A stretch of DNA of 64,000 bases from Strigamia acuminata (taxonomy: Eukaryota > Arthropoda > Chilopoda > Geophilomorpha > Linotaeniidae), in contig CASHSZ010000032.1 in the NCBI GenBank assembly GCA_949358305.1, positions 1 through 64,000 of the forward strand. Reading direction: 5' to 3'. A program made the position numbers and the translations under genes. Each line of letters begins with the position of its first letter. Positions within the stretch are counted from its first letter, which is position 1. Shown here in pieces: positions 9,860 to 21,300 of the stretch. A model generated the notes under the pieces. The model searched no databases and had not been told where the DNA came from. It worked only from the letters and a program-made list of their open reading frames with translations.

Positions 9860-11389
9860 TGTGTTGCAGGTCAACAAGACAGATAGAAAGGAATGGCGAT
9901 GCGTATCCAAATTCAAGACACTTGAGCTCGCCCAAGGTCGTATGGCGTGGCTAGTACGAAAATCGCACTGGAAAGCAGTAAATCCGCAACAAATGGCATT
10001 GTTGTACCGCTGGAACAATGTGGAGAACACCTGCACCAAGTATCCAATAGGTGGCGGAAACATAAGTTGGCCTGAGAAATTTTAAACTACTCACTACACA
10101 TTGAATGTGTTTGAAAATAAGCCTAAAACAAGAGCTAATAAAACACAACACATTTATTCAAAGGTTGGTTAATAACTGATGAAATTACAGCAATTAGATT
10201 GGTTCTTAGAGAACCGCACATGCGCAGTACCGAATATGGCACGAAAGATTCCGTTACCATGGTAACGAAGGAAACAAGATCACGGCAAAGTTGGCATTTG
10301 CTTAAAAATGCACTAAAAATACATTGAATTACATTGAAATGACCACAAGAATGCGGTGAACAAAAAAGATATTCACAACAATGTCCAAAAACACGTTAAA
10401 CAATGAGATATTAGCAATAAACCGATCTCGGAAAGAAAGGATTGACGATAGCCAATCACAGGCCAGGAAAATGATATAACGATCACATTTGAATTTCGAT
10501 CGGTACAAAAGCACAAAATTATCAAAGAATACATACTGAATAATAACGCAATGTAAAAGTAAATGCAAATTATGTGATATAAAATACAAAAATAACGGTT
10601 ACATTGTGTAATCGTCGCTTGGGACAAACATGGCGACCGGCGAACATAACAAAGGTGTTGGATCAAACATGGCGTCCGGCGAACATAACATCGGCAGCAA
10701 AACCACACGTAAAATGAATGTAAAAACACTAAATGTATATAATCAATAAAGTATCGATTAAATTATAAGAATAATTATCAATTCTCTTTACAAAACATCG
10801 GAATAAAACACACAGATTGAATAAATACGAATTTATCGGCCAAACAAACATTCCCGGCTGCGCTTTTATGGCAGACAGAAACGAACGTTCAAACCAATCA
10901 AACGGAACTTCCAAAGCAGTTTTGATGCATCTAGATAGAAAAAGCATGCTTGAATTAGTAGAAACGAATGCTTAATAAAATTCCAAGTGATTTGAAAAGT
11001 ACTAAACAAAAGGTTAGAAGACGGAACCGTAACTTTACGGGAAACTGAAAAATGACGTCACTAGCATCGCAATTGTATGCTAGGTAACGAAATTTACACC
11101 AAAACTGTTCGGAATCAACACAAACTCTCATAAAACAAGTGAATAAGTCAATAAATGCACGGAATAAGATATTTGAAATCAATACAAAGCATAAACATTA
11201 CTGAATATTGAAAAGTATGAATAAAAATCAAGTCAAAACACTTTAATAAGCAATAAAAAATCTGAAAAGTGAAAAAATACCAATTAGGCAAAGGAAATTA
11301 AAACACTTAAAGATTTTAATCAACTCAAAGTAAATGGTAAAAATATTGACAATAAAATAGCACAACAATTTCTACGCTGTCTTGCAACA
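9860..11389 (-). repeat. BEL-A1 5' LTR, 1530 bp
   Basis: Plus strand TGTGTTGCAGG to CTTGCAACA. The outer two thirds closely resemble the BEL-A0 LTR, including the paired CAAACATGGCG motifs near 10625 and 10662. The first 240 bp are only distantly similar. This mosaic pattern shows that it and the 5440-6998 LTR are not the two ends of one recent insertion. Confidence 0.78.
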
Positions 11390-11930
11390 GCGCTAAGTCA
11401 ACTGTGATGAGATCAAAAGTCTATTCTCCCAAATCATCGGTTGGATGTTTCTAAAACTTACATTGGAGCCTTCTACTAAGGTTTAAACACTATTTCTGAA
11501 CATTCAGAGACATTGGTCTTGTGGTGTTTGTGCTAAGTCAACTGTGATGAGATCAAAAGTCTATTCTCCCAAATCATTGCTTGGATGTTGCTAAAACTTA
11601 CATTGAAGGCTTCTACTAAGGTTTAAACACTATTTCTGAACATTCAGAGACATTGGTCTTGTGGTGTTTGTGCTAAGTCAACTGTGATGAGATCAAAAGT
11701 CTATTCAACCAAATCATCGGTTGGATGTTTCTAAAACTTACATTGGAGCCTTCTACTAAGGTTTAAACACTATTTCTGAACATTCAGAGACATTGGTCTT
11801 GTGGTGTTTGTGCTAAGTCAACTGTGATGAGATCAAAAGTCTATTCTCCCAAATCATCGGTTGGATGTTTCTAAAACTTACATTGGAGCCTTCTACTAAG
11901 GTTTAAACACTATTTCTGAACATTCAGAGA
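11390..11930 (+). repeat. 140-bp satellite, about 4 monomers
   Basis: Tandem units of 140 bp begin right after the BEL-A1 LTR and end where the next BEL LTR fragment starts, within the CTGAACATTCAGAGA segment of the unit. No gene is present. Confidence 0.95.
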
Positions 11931-13515
11931 TGTTGCGGTCTGTCAACACCGAATTGAGAGAAATAGGGTTGGGGCTATTTGAAATTCCCGCCTCTAAAAA
12001 TTTAAGTGATCGTATTGTTAAATTAGTACGAAAACCGCGCTGAGAACACATAATCCGCACTGAAAACTATTGATGAATGCATGGAACATTGATGGAAACA
12101 CTGTTGATAAATATCCAATGGGGTGCTGAATCAATTGCTAATCCAGGGAAAGGCTTAACTACTCACACCACATTGAAAACTATGGTTGAAAATAGAAAAC
12201 ATGGGAGTAAACAAAAAACAACTTGTTTATTAAAGAGTTAGCTGAGAACTGAATAAAATACACTGATTACATTGGTTCCTGAGGAACCGCACATGCGCAG
12301 TGCCCGTTATGGCACACGCCAAGCCGATAGCGGCGAAATACAAAAACAAAAGAAACTCCGTTGTCATAGCAACGGAGGAAACGAAATCACAGCAAAGTTG
12401 AAGTTACATAAAAACTGCACGAAATAAAGATCGTGATATACTAAAATGATCACAAGAATACCAGGAAAATTTTATCTAATCACAACAATAAGATCTGAAA
12501 AGTAAAACAATGCAAACGGAGCGAAAACAATGATCGTCAAGCAGACGATCGAGACAGCCAATCGGCGTCAAGAAAAATGATGTAATCAAAACATTTGAAT
12601 TCTGAACGGAATAAAAATGCAAAAATAGCAAAGAATACAGGTGAAAACACTTCGAAATGAAATAATAAATAAGAATAATAGTATAATAAATTCAAAGCAA
12701 ACGATTACATCATCAAAATTGCCGATAAATCAACATGGCGTCCAACGGTCACCGAATCGGCGGCAAAACAACACAGTTTGAAAATACAAGTTTAAGATTT
12801 GAATAAAAACACCTGACAATGTTGAAATAAATATAGGAAATATTATTTCCTGAACAAAATCACACTATTTAATCAAAACTACACTGAAATGGATCGTAAC
12901 ACGAACGAAACGAACATCATCGGCCGCGCCCATATGGTGGCCGACGACGAACGTTCGTAACGTCGAAACGAAAACTCTATGACAAAATCTGAGCACACCA
13001 AACGAAAGAGCACACCGGAATTAGTACAAAACAATACTAAAACACAACAAAACTACCTTTAAAAGGTGAAAACGAAACGTTAGAAGTTCTGAAATAACAA
13101 GACTAGGAATTGAAAAATGACGTCATGCGTATAGCGTAACTGTGCTGCATTTCGACGAATGCACTCAAAAATGCCGTACAACTAGAAAAATGCATTAGAA
13201 TTGATAAAATAAAACAAAATACGCAATAAAATACCGAAAATATGTGACAATAAATTGAATTATCCCATTTCACAACACTAGAACACTAAATAACACTGAA
13301 AAACATTTTAATAAGTCAAAATTCCTGTAAAGTGAAAAATATCAGTTAATTATGAAAAATAAAACACTAAAGGAAAATTAAACAAATCAAAGCAATTAGT
13401 AATATTTATTGACACAATCTCAGCACAACAATTCTTCTACGCTGTCTTGCAACAGCGAATTGCCGGCGAGAGAACAGAGAAGAGAAAACACAACGAGCTC
13501 AAACAAATCAGTCCA
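11931..13515 (-). mobile_element. Truncated BEL element: 3' LTR (11931-13454) plus about 61 bp of internal sequence
   Basis: The LTR of 1524 bp starts TGTTGCGGTC, ends CTTGCAACA and is close to the BEL-A0 LTR. The bases after 13454 (GCGAATTGCCGGCGAG) resemble the internal edge next to the 3' LTR in BEL-LARD (GCGTTGCCGGCC). The body is missing and satellite resumes at about 13516 at TTTCTGAACATTCAG. No primer site or coding sequence is present. Confidence 0.8.
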
Positions 13516-16500
13516 ATTTCTGAACATTCAGAGACATTGGACTTGTGGTGTTTGTGCTAAGTCAACTGTGATGAGATCAAAAGTCTATTCTCCCAAATCA
13601 TTGCTTGGATGTTGCTAAAACTTACATTGAAGGCTTCTACTAAGGTTTAAACACTATTTCTGAACGTTCAGAGACATTGGTCTTGTGGTGTTTGTGCTAA
13701 GTCAACTGTGATGAGATCAAAAGTCTATTCTCCCAAATCATTGCTTGGATGTTGCTAAAACTTACATTGAAGGCTTCTACTAAGGTTTAAACACTATTTC
13801 TGAACATTCAGAGACATTGGTCTTGTGGTGTTTGTGCTAAGTCAACTGTGATGAGATCAAAGTCTATTCTCCCAAATCATTGGTTGGATGTTTCTAAAAC
13901 TTACATTGGAGCCTTCTACTAAGGTTTAAACACTATTTCTGAACATTCAGAGACATTGGTCTTGTGGTGTTTGTGCTAAGTCAACTGTGATGAGATCAAA
14001 GTCTATTCTCCCAAATCATTGGTTGGATGTTTCTAAAACTTACATTGGAGCCTTCTACTAAGGTTTAAACACTATTTCTGAACATTCAGAGACATTGGTC
14101 TTGTGGTGTTTGTGCTAAGTCAACTGTGATGAGATCAAAAGTCTATTCTCCCAAATCATTGGTTGGATGTTTCTAAAACTTACATTGGAGCCTTCTACTA
14201 AGGTTTAAACACTATTTCTGAACGTTCAGAGACATTGGTCTTGTGGTGTTTGTGCTAAGTCAACTGTGATGAGATCAAAAGTCTATTCTCCCAAATCATT
14301 GGTTGGATGTTGCTAAAACTTATATTGAAGGCTTCTACTAAGGTTTAAACACTATTTCTGAACATTCAGAGACATTGGTCTTGTGGTGTTTGTGCTAAGT
14401 CAACTGTGATGAGATCAAAAGTCTATTCTCCCAAATCATCGGTTGGATGTTGCTAAAACTTACATTGAAGGCTTCTACTAAGGTTTAAACACTATTTCTG
14501 AACATTCAGAGACATTGGTCTTGTGGTGTTTGTGCTAAGTCAACTGTGATGAGATCAAAGTCTATTCTCCCAAATCATTGGTTGGATGTTTCTAAAACTT
14601 ACATTGGAGCCTTCTACTAAGGTTTAAACACTATTTCTGAACATTCAGAGACATTGGTCTTGTGGTGTTTGTGCTAAGTCAACTGTGATGAGATCAAAAG
14701 TCTATTCTCCCAAATCATTGGTTGGATGTTTCTAAAACTTACATTGGAGCCTTCTACTAAGGTTTAAACACTATTTCTGAACGTTCAGAGACATTGGTCT
14801 TGTGGTGTTTGTGCTAAGTCAACTGTGATGAGATCAAAAGTCTATTCTCCCAAATCATTGGTTGGATGTTGCTAAAACTTATATTGAAGGCTTCTACTAA
14901 GGTTTAAACACTATTTCTGAACATTCAGAGACATTGGTCTTGTGGTGTTTGTGCTAAGTCAACTGTGATGAGATCAAAAGTCTATTCTCCCAAATCATCG
15001 GTTGGATGTTGCTAAAACTTACATTGAAGGCTTCTACTAAGGTTTAAACACTATTTCTGAACATTCAGAGACATTGGTCTTGTGGTGTTTGTGCTAAGTC
15101 AACTGTGATGAGATCAAAAGTCGATTCTCCCAAATCATCGGTTGGATGTTTCTAAAACTTACATTGGAGCCTTCTACTAAGGTTTAAACACTATTTCTGA
15201 ACATTCAGAGACATTAATCTTGTGGTGTTTGTGCTAAGTCAACTGCGATGTGAATTGAGCTCAAAATTTTTTTTTCAAAATTTATTGCTTGGGTGTTGCT
15301 AAAACTTATATTGAAGAGTTCTACTAAGGTTTAAACACTATTTCTGAACATTCAGAGACATTGGACTTGTGGTGTTTGTGCTAAGTCAACTGTGATGAGA
15401 TCAAAAGTCTATTCAACCAAATCATCGCTTGGATGTTGCTAAAACTTACATTGAAGGCTTCTACTAAGGTTTAAACACTATTTCTGAACATTCAGAGACA
15501 TTGGTCTTGTGGTGTTTGTGCTAAGTCAACTGTGATGAGATCAAAGTCTATTCTCCCAAATCATTGGTTGGATGTTTCTAAAACTTACATTGGAGCCTTC
15601 TACTAAGGTTTAAACACTATTTCTGAACATTCAGAGACATTGGTCTTGTGGTGTTTGTGCTAAGTCAACTGTGATGAGATCAAAAGTCTATTCTCCCAAA
15701 TCATTGGTTGGATGTTTCTAAAACTTACATTGGAGCCTTCTACTAAGGTTTAAACACTATTTCTGAACGTTCAGAGACATTGGTCTTGTGGTGTTTGTGC
15801 TAAGTCAACTGTGATGAGATCAAAAGTCTATTCTCCCAAATCATTGGTTGGATGTTGCTAAAACTTATATTGAAGGCTTCTACTAAGGTTTAAACACTAT
15901 TTCTGAACATTCAGAGACATTGGTCTTGTGGTGTTTGTGCTAAGTCAACTGTGATGAGATCAAAAGTCTATTCTCCCAAATCATCGGTTGGATGTTGCTA
16001 AAACTTACATTGAAGGCTTCTACTAAGGTTTAAACACTATTTCTGAACATTCAGAGACATTGGTCTTGTGGTGTTTGTGCTAAGTCAACTGTGATGAGAT
16101 CAAAAGTCGATTCTCCCAAATCATCGGTTGGATGTTTCTAAAACTTACATTGGAGCCTTCTACTAAGGTTTAAACACTATTTCTGAACATTCAGAGACAT
16201 TGGTCTTGTGGTGTTTGTGCTAAGTCAACTGTGATGAGATCAAAAGTCTATTCTCCCAAATCATTGGTTGGATGTTTCTAAAACTTACATTGGAGCCTTC
16301 TACTAAGGTTTAAACACTATTTCTGAACATTCAGAGACATTGGTCTTGTGGTGTTTGTGCTAAGTCAACTGTGATGAGATCAAAAGTCTATTCTCCCAAA
16401 TCATTGCTTGGATGTTGCTAAAACTTACATTGAAGGCTTCTACTAAGGTTTAAACACTATTTCTGAACATTCAGAGACATTGGTCTTGTGGTGTTTGTGC

Positions 16501-16757
16501 TAAGTCAACTGTGATGAGATCAAAAGTCTATTCAACCAAATCATCGGTTGGATGTTTCTAAAACTTACATTGGAGCCTTCTACTAAGGTTTAAACACTAT
16601 TTCTGAACATTCAGAGACATTGGTCTTGTGGTGTTTGTGCTAAGTCAACTGTGATGAGATCAAAAGTCTATTCTCCCAAATCATCGGTTGGATGTTTCTA
16701 AAACTTACATTGGAGCCTTCTACTAAGGTTTAAACACTATTTCTGAACATTCAGAGA
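13516..16757 (+). repeat. 140-bp satellite, about 23 monomers
   Basis: Direct tandem monomers of 140 bp. A 139-bp form lacks one A in GATCAAAG, and one 147-bp form starts near 15238 with a T9 tract. Two linked variant sets alternate: GCTTGGATGTTGC with ACATTGAAGGC, and GGTTGGATGTTTC with ACATTGGAGCC. Some monomers mix the two sets, which points to exchange between units. No gene was seen. Confidence 0.96.
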
Positions 16758-18342
16758 TGTTGCGGTCTGTCAACACCGAATTGAGAGAAATAGGGTTGGG
16801 GCTATTTGAAATTCCCGCCTCTAAAAATTTAAGTGATCGTATTGTTAAATTAGTACGAAAACCGCGCTGAGAACACATAATCCGCACTGAAAACTATTGA
16901 TGAATGCATGGAACATTGATGGAAACACTGTTGATAAATATCCAATGGGGTGCTGAATCAATTGCTAATCCAGGGAAAGGCTTAACTACTCACACCACAT
17001 TGAAAACTATGGTTGAAAATAGAAAACATGGGAGTAAACAAAAAACAACTTGTTTATTAAAGAGTTAGCTGAGAACTGAATAAAATACACTGATTACATT
17101 GGTTCCTGAGGAACCGCACATGCGCAGTGCCCGTTATGGCACACGCCAAGCCGATAGCGGCGAAATACAAAAACAAAAGAAACTCCGTTGTCATAGCAAC
17201 GGAGGAAACGAAATCACAGCAAAGTTGAAGTTACATAAAAACTGCACGAAATAAAGATCGTGATATACTAAAATGATCACAAGAATACCAGGAAAATTTT
17301 ATCTAATCACAACAATAAGATCTGAAAAGTAAAACAATGCAAACGGAGCGAAAACAATGATCGTCAAGCAGACGATCGAGACAGCCAATCGGCGTCAAGA
17401 AAAATGATGTAATCAAAACATTTGAATTCTGAACGGAATAAAAATGCAAAAATAGCAAAGAATACAGGTGAAAACACTTCGAAATGAAATAATAAATAAG
17501 AATAATAGTATAATAAATTCAAAGCAAACGATTACATCATCAAAATTGCCGATAAATCAACATGGCGTCCAACGGTCACCGAATCGGCGGCAAAACAACA
17601 CAGTTTGAAAATACAAGTTTAAGATTTGAATAAAAACACCTGACAATGTTGAAATAAATATAGGAAATATTATTTCCTGAACAAAATCACACTATTTAAT
17701 CAAAACTACACTGAAATGGATCGTAACACGAACGAAACGAACATCATCGGCCGCGCCCATATGGTGGCCGACGACGAACGTTCGTAACGTCGAAACGAAA
17801 ACTCTATGACAAAATCTGAGCACACCAAACGAAAGAGCACACCGGAATTAGTATTAAACAATACTAAAACACAACAAAACTACCTTTAAAAGGTGAAAAC
17901 GAAACGTTAGAAGTTCTGAAATAACAAGACTAGGAATTGAAAAATGACGTCATGCGTATAGCGTAACTGTGCTGCATTTCGACGAATGCACTCAAAAATG
18001 CCGTACAACTAGAAAAATGCATTAGAATTGATAAAATAAAACAAAATACGCAATAAAATACCGAAAATATGTGACAATAAATTGAATTATCCCATTTCAC
18101 AACACTAGAACACTAAATAACACTGAAAAACATTTTAATAAGTCAAAATTCCTGTAAAGTGAAAAATATCAGTTAATTATGAAAAATAAAACACTAAAGG
18201 AAAATTAAACAAATCAAAGCAATTAGTAATATTTATTGACACAATCTCAGCACAACAATTCTTCTACGCTGTCTTGCAACAGCGAATTGCCGGCGAGAGA
18301 ACAGAGAAGAGAAAACACAACGAGCTCAAACAAATCAGTCCA
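16758..18342 (-). mobile_element. Second copy of the truncated BEL 3' LTR fragment
   Basis: The 4827-bp-shifted copy of 11931-13515, with LTR 16758-18281 of the same 1524 bp and the same 61-bp internal stub. Both junctions with satellite are at the same bases as in the first copy. It therefore arose by duplication of the array and not by a second insertion. Confidence 0.85.
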
Positions 18343-21300
18343 ATTTCTGAACATTCAGAGACATTGGACTTGTGGTGTTTGTGCTAAGTCAACTGTGATG
18401 AGATCAAAAGTCTATTCTCCCAAATCATTGCTTGGATGTTGCTAAAACTTACATTGAAGGCTTCTACTAAGGTTTAAACACTATTTCTGAACGTTCAGAG
18501 ACATTGGTCTTGTGGTGTTTGTGCTAAGTCAACTGTGATGAGATCAAAAGTCTATTCTCCCAAATCATTGCTTGGATGTTGCTAAAACTTACATTGAAGG
18601 CTTCTACTAAGGTTTAAACACTATTTCTGAACATTCAGAGACATTGGTCTTGTGGTGTTTGTGCTAAGTCAACTGTGATGAGATCAAAGTCTATTCTCCC
18701 AAATCATTGGTTGGATGTTTCTAAAACTTACATTGGAGCCTTCTACTAAGGTTTAAACACTATTTCTGAACATTCAGAGACATTGGTCTTGTGGTGTTTG
18801 TGCTAAGTCAACTGTGATGAGATCAAAGTCTATTCTCCCAAATCATTGGTTGGATGTTTCTAAAACTTACATTGGAGCCTTCTACTAAGGTTTAAACACT
18901 ATTTCTGAACATTCAGAGACATTGGTCTTGTGGTGTTTGTGCTAAGTCAACTGTGATGAGATCAAAAGTCTATTCTCCCAAATCATTGGTTGGATGTTTC
19001 TAAAACTTACATTGGAGCCTTCTACTAAGGTTTAAACACTATTTCTGAACGTTCAGAGACATTGGTCTTGTGGTGTTTGTGCTAAGTCAACTGTGATGAG
19101 ATCAAAAGTCTATTCTTCCAAATCATTGGTTGGATGTTGCTAAAACTTATATTGAAGGCTTCTACTAAGGTTTAAACACTATTTCTGAACATTCAGAGAC
19201 ATTGGTCTTGTGGTGTTTGTGCTAAGTCAACTGTGATGAGATCAAAAGTCTATTCTCCCAAATCATCGGTTGGATGTTGCTAAAACTTACATTGAAGGCT
19301 TCTACTAAGGTTTAAACACTATTTCTGAACATTCAGAGACATTGGTCTTGTGGTGTTTGTGCTAAGTCAACTGTGATGAGATCAAAGTCTATTCTCCCAA
19401 ATCATTGGTTGGATGTTTCTAAAACTTACATTGGAGCCTTCTACTAAGGTTTAAACACTATTTCTGAACATTCAGAGACATTGGTCTTGTGGTGTTTGTG
19501 CTAAGTCAACTGTGATGAGATCAAAAGTCTATTCTCCCAAATCATTGGTTGGATGTTTCTAAAACTTACATTGGAGCCTTCTACTAAGGTTTAAACACTA
19601 TTTCTGAACGTTCAGAGACATTGGTCTTGTGGTGTTTGTGCTAAGTCAACTGTGATGAGATCAAAAGTCTATTCTCCCAAATCATTGGTTGGATGTTGCT
19701 AAAACTTATATTGAAGGCTTCTACTAAGGTTTAAACACTATTTCTGAACATTCAGAGACATTGGTCTTGTGGTGTTTGTGCTAAGTCAACTGTGATGAGA
19801 TCAAAAGTCTATTCTCCCAAATCATCGGTTGGATGTTGCTAAAACTTACATTGAAGGCTTCTACTAAGGTTTAAACACTATTTCTGAACATTCAGAGACA
19901 TTGGTCTTGTGGTGTTTGTGCTAAGTCAACTGTGATGAGATCAAAAGTCGATTCTCCCAAATCATCGGTTGGATGTTTCTAAAACTTACATTGGAGCCTT
20001 CTACTAAGGTTTAAACACTATTTCTGAACATTCAGAGACATTAATCTTGTGGTGTTTGTGCTAAGTCAACTGCGATGTGAATTGAGCTCAAAATTTTTTT
20101 TTCAAAATTTATTGCTTGGGTGTTGCTAAAACTTATATTGAAGAGTTCTACTAAGGTTTAAACACTATTTCTGAACATTCAGAGACATTGGACTTGTGGT
20201 GTTTGTGCTAAGTCAACTGTGATGAGATCAAAAGTCTATTCAACCAAATCATCGCTTGGATGTTGCTAAAACTTACATTGAAGGCTTCTACTAAGGTTTA
20301 AACACTATTTCTGAACATTCAGAGACATTGGTCTTGTGGTGTTTGTGCTAAGTCAACTGTGATGAGATCAAAGTCTATTCTCCCAAATCATTGGTTGGAT
20401 GTTTCTAAAACTTACATTGGAGCCTTCTACTAAGGTTTAAACACTATTTCTGAACATTCAGAGACATTGGTCTTGTGGTGTTTGTGCTAAGTCAACTGTG
20501 ATGAGATCAAAAGTCTATTCTCCCAAATCATTGGTTGGATGTTTCTAAAACTTACATTGGAGCCTTCTACTAAGGTTTAAACACTATTTCTGAACGTTCA
20601 GAGACATTGGTCTTGTGGTGTTTGTGCTAAGTCAACTGTGATGAGATCAAAAGTCTATTCTCCCAAATCATTGGTTGGATGTTGCTAAAACTTATATTGA
20701 AGGCTTCTACTAAGGTTTAAACACTATTTCTGAACATTCAGAGACATTGGTCTTGTGGTGTTTGTGCTAAGTCAACTGTGATGAGATCAAAAGTCTATTC
20801 TCCCAAATCATCGGTTGGATGTTGCTAAAACTTACATTGAAGGCTTCTACTAAGGTTTAAACACTATTTCTGAACATTCAGAGACATTGGTCTTGTGGTG
20901 TTTGTGCTAAGTCAACTGTGATGAGATCAAAAGTCGATTCTCCCAAATCATCGGTTGGATGTTTCTAAAACTTACATTGGAGCCTTCTACTAAGGTTTAA
21001 ACACTATTTCTGAACATTCAGAGACATTGGTCTTGTGGTGTTTGTGCTAAGTCAACTGTGATGAGATCAAAAGTCTATTCTCCCAAATCATTGGTTGGAT
21101 GTTTCTAAAACTTACATTGGAGCCTTCTACTAAGGTTTAAACACTATTTCTGAACATTCAGAGACATTGGACTTGTGGTGTTTGTGCTAAGTCAACTGTG
21201 ATGAGATCAAAAGTCTATTCAACCAAATCATCGCTTGGATGTTGCTAAAACTTACATTGAAGGCTTCTACTAAGGTTTAAACACTATTTCTGAACATTCA

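Larger units (their letters stand above)
6999..11389 (-). mobile_element. BEL-A1, BEL/Pao element cut by BEL-A0
   Basis: Minus-strand element with 5' LTR 9860-11389, tRNA-His primer site 9828-9845, a leader of about 960 bp and a gag-protease frame from 8867. The frame meets the outer end of the BEL-A0 LTR at 6998. The remaining pol region and 3' LTR must lie left of the window. The right side abuts the 140-bp satellite at 11390, so BEL-A1 was inserted into the array. Confidence 0.75.
11519..21172 (+). repeat. 4827-bp tandem duplication of satellite plus BEL LTR fragment
   Basis: The segment from about 11519 to 16345 recurs from about 16346 to 21172 with a constant 4827-bp offset (for example 11931 to 16758 and 13454 to 18281). 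Each copy holds the same truncated BEL LTR and the same order of monomer variants. Only a few differences were noticed, such as GTACAAAAC against GTATTAAAC near 13047/17874 and one CTCCC to CTTCC change near 19116. Copy edges were placed from where the monomer order diverges and are good to about one monomer. Confidence 0.9.

Noticed and set aside
6894-11389. A natural gag-protease-only BEL element bounded by LTRs at 5440-6998 and 9860-11389
   Set aside because: The lower LTR has its own primer site on the far side and so is a 5' LTR of another element. The two LTRs are also mosaic and diverged. Insertional truncation explains the frame better.
13409-13618. 69-codon plus-strand frame repeated at 18236-18445
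   Set aside because: It spans the LTR end, the internal stub and the first satellite monomer. The second copy is simply the 4827-bp duplication.
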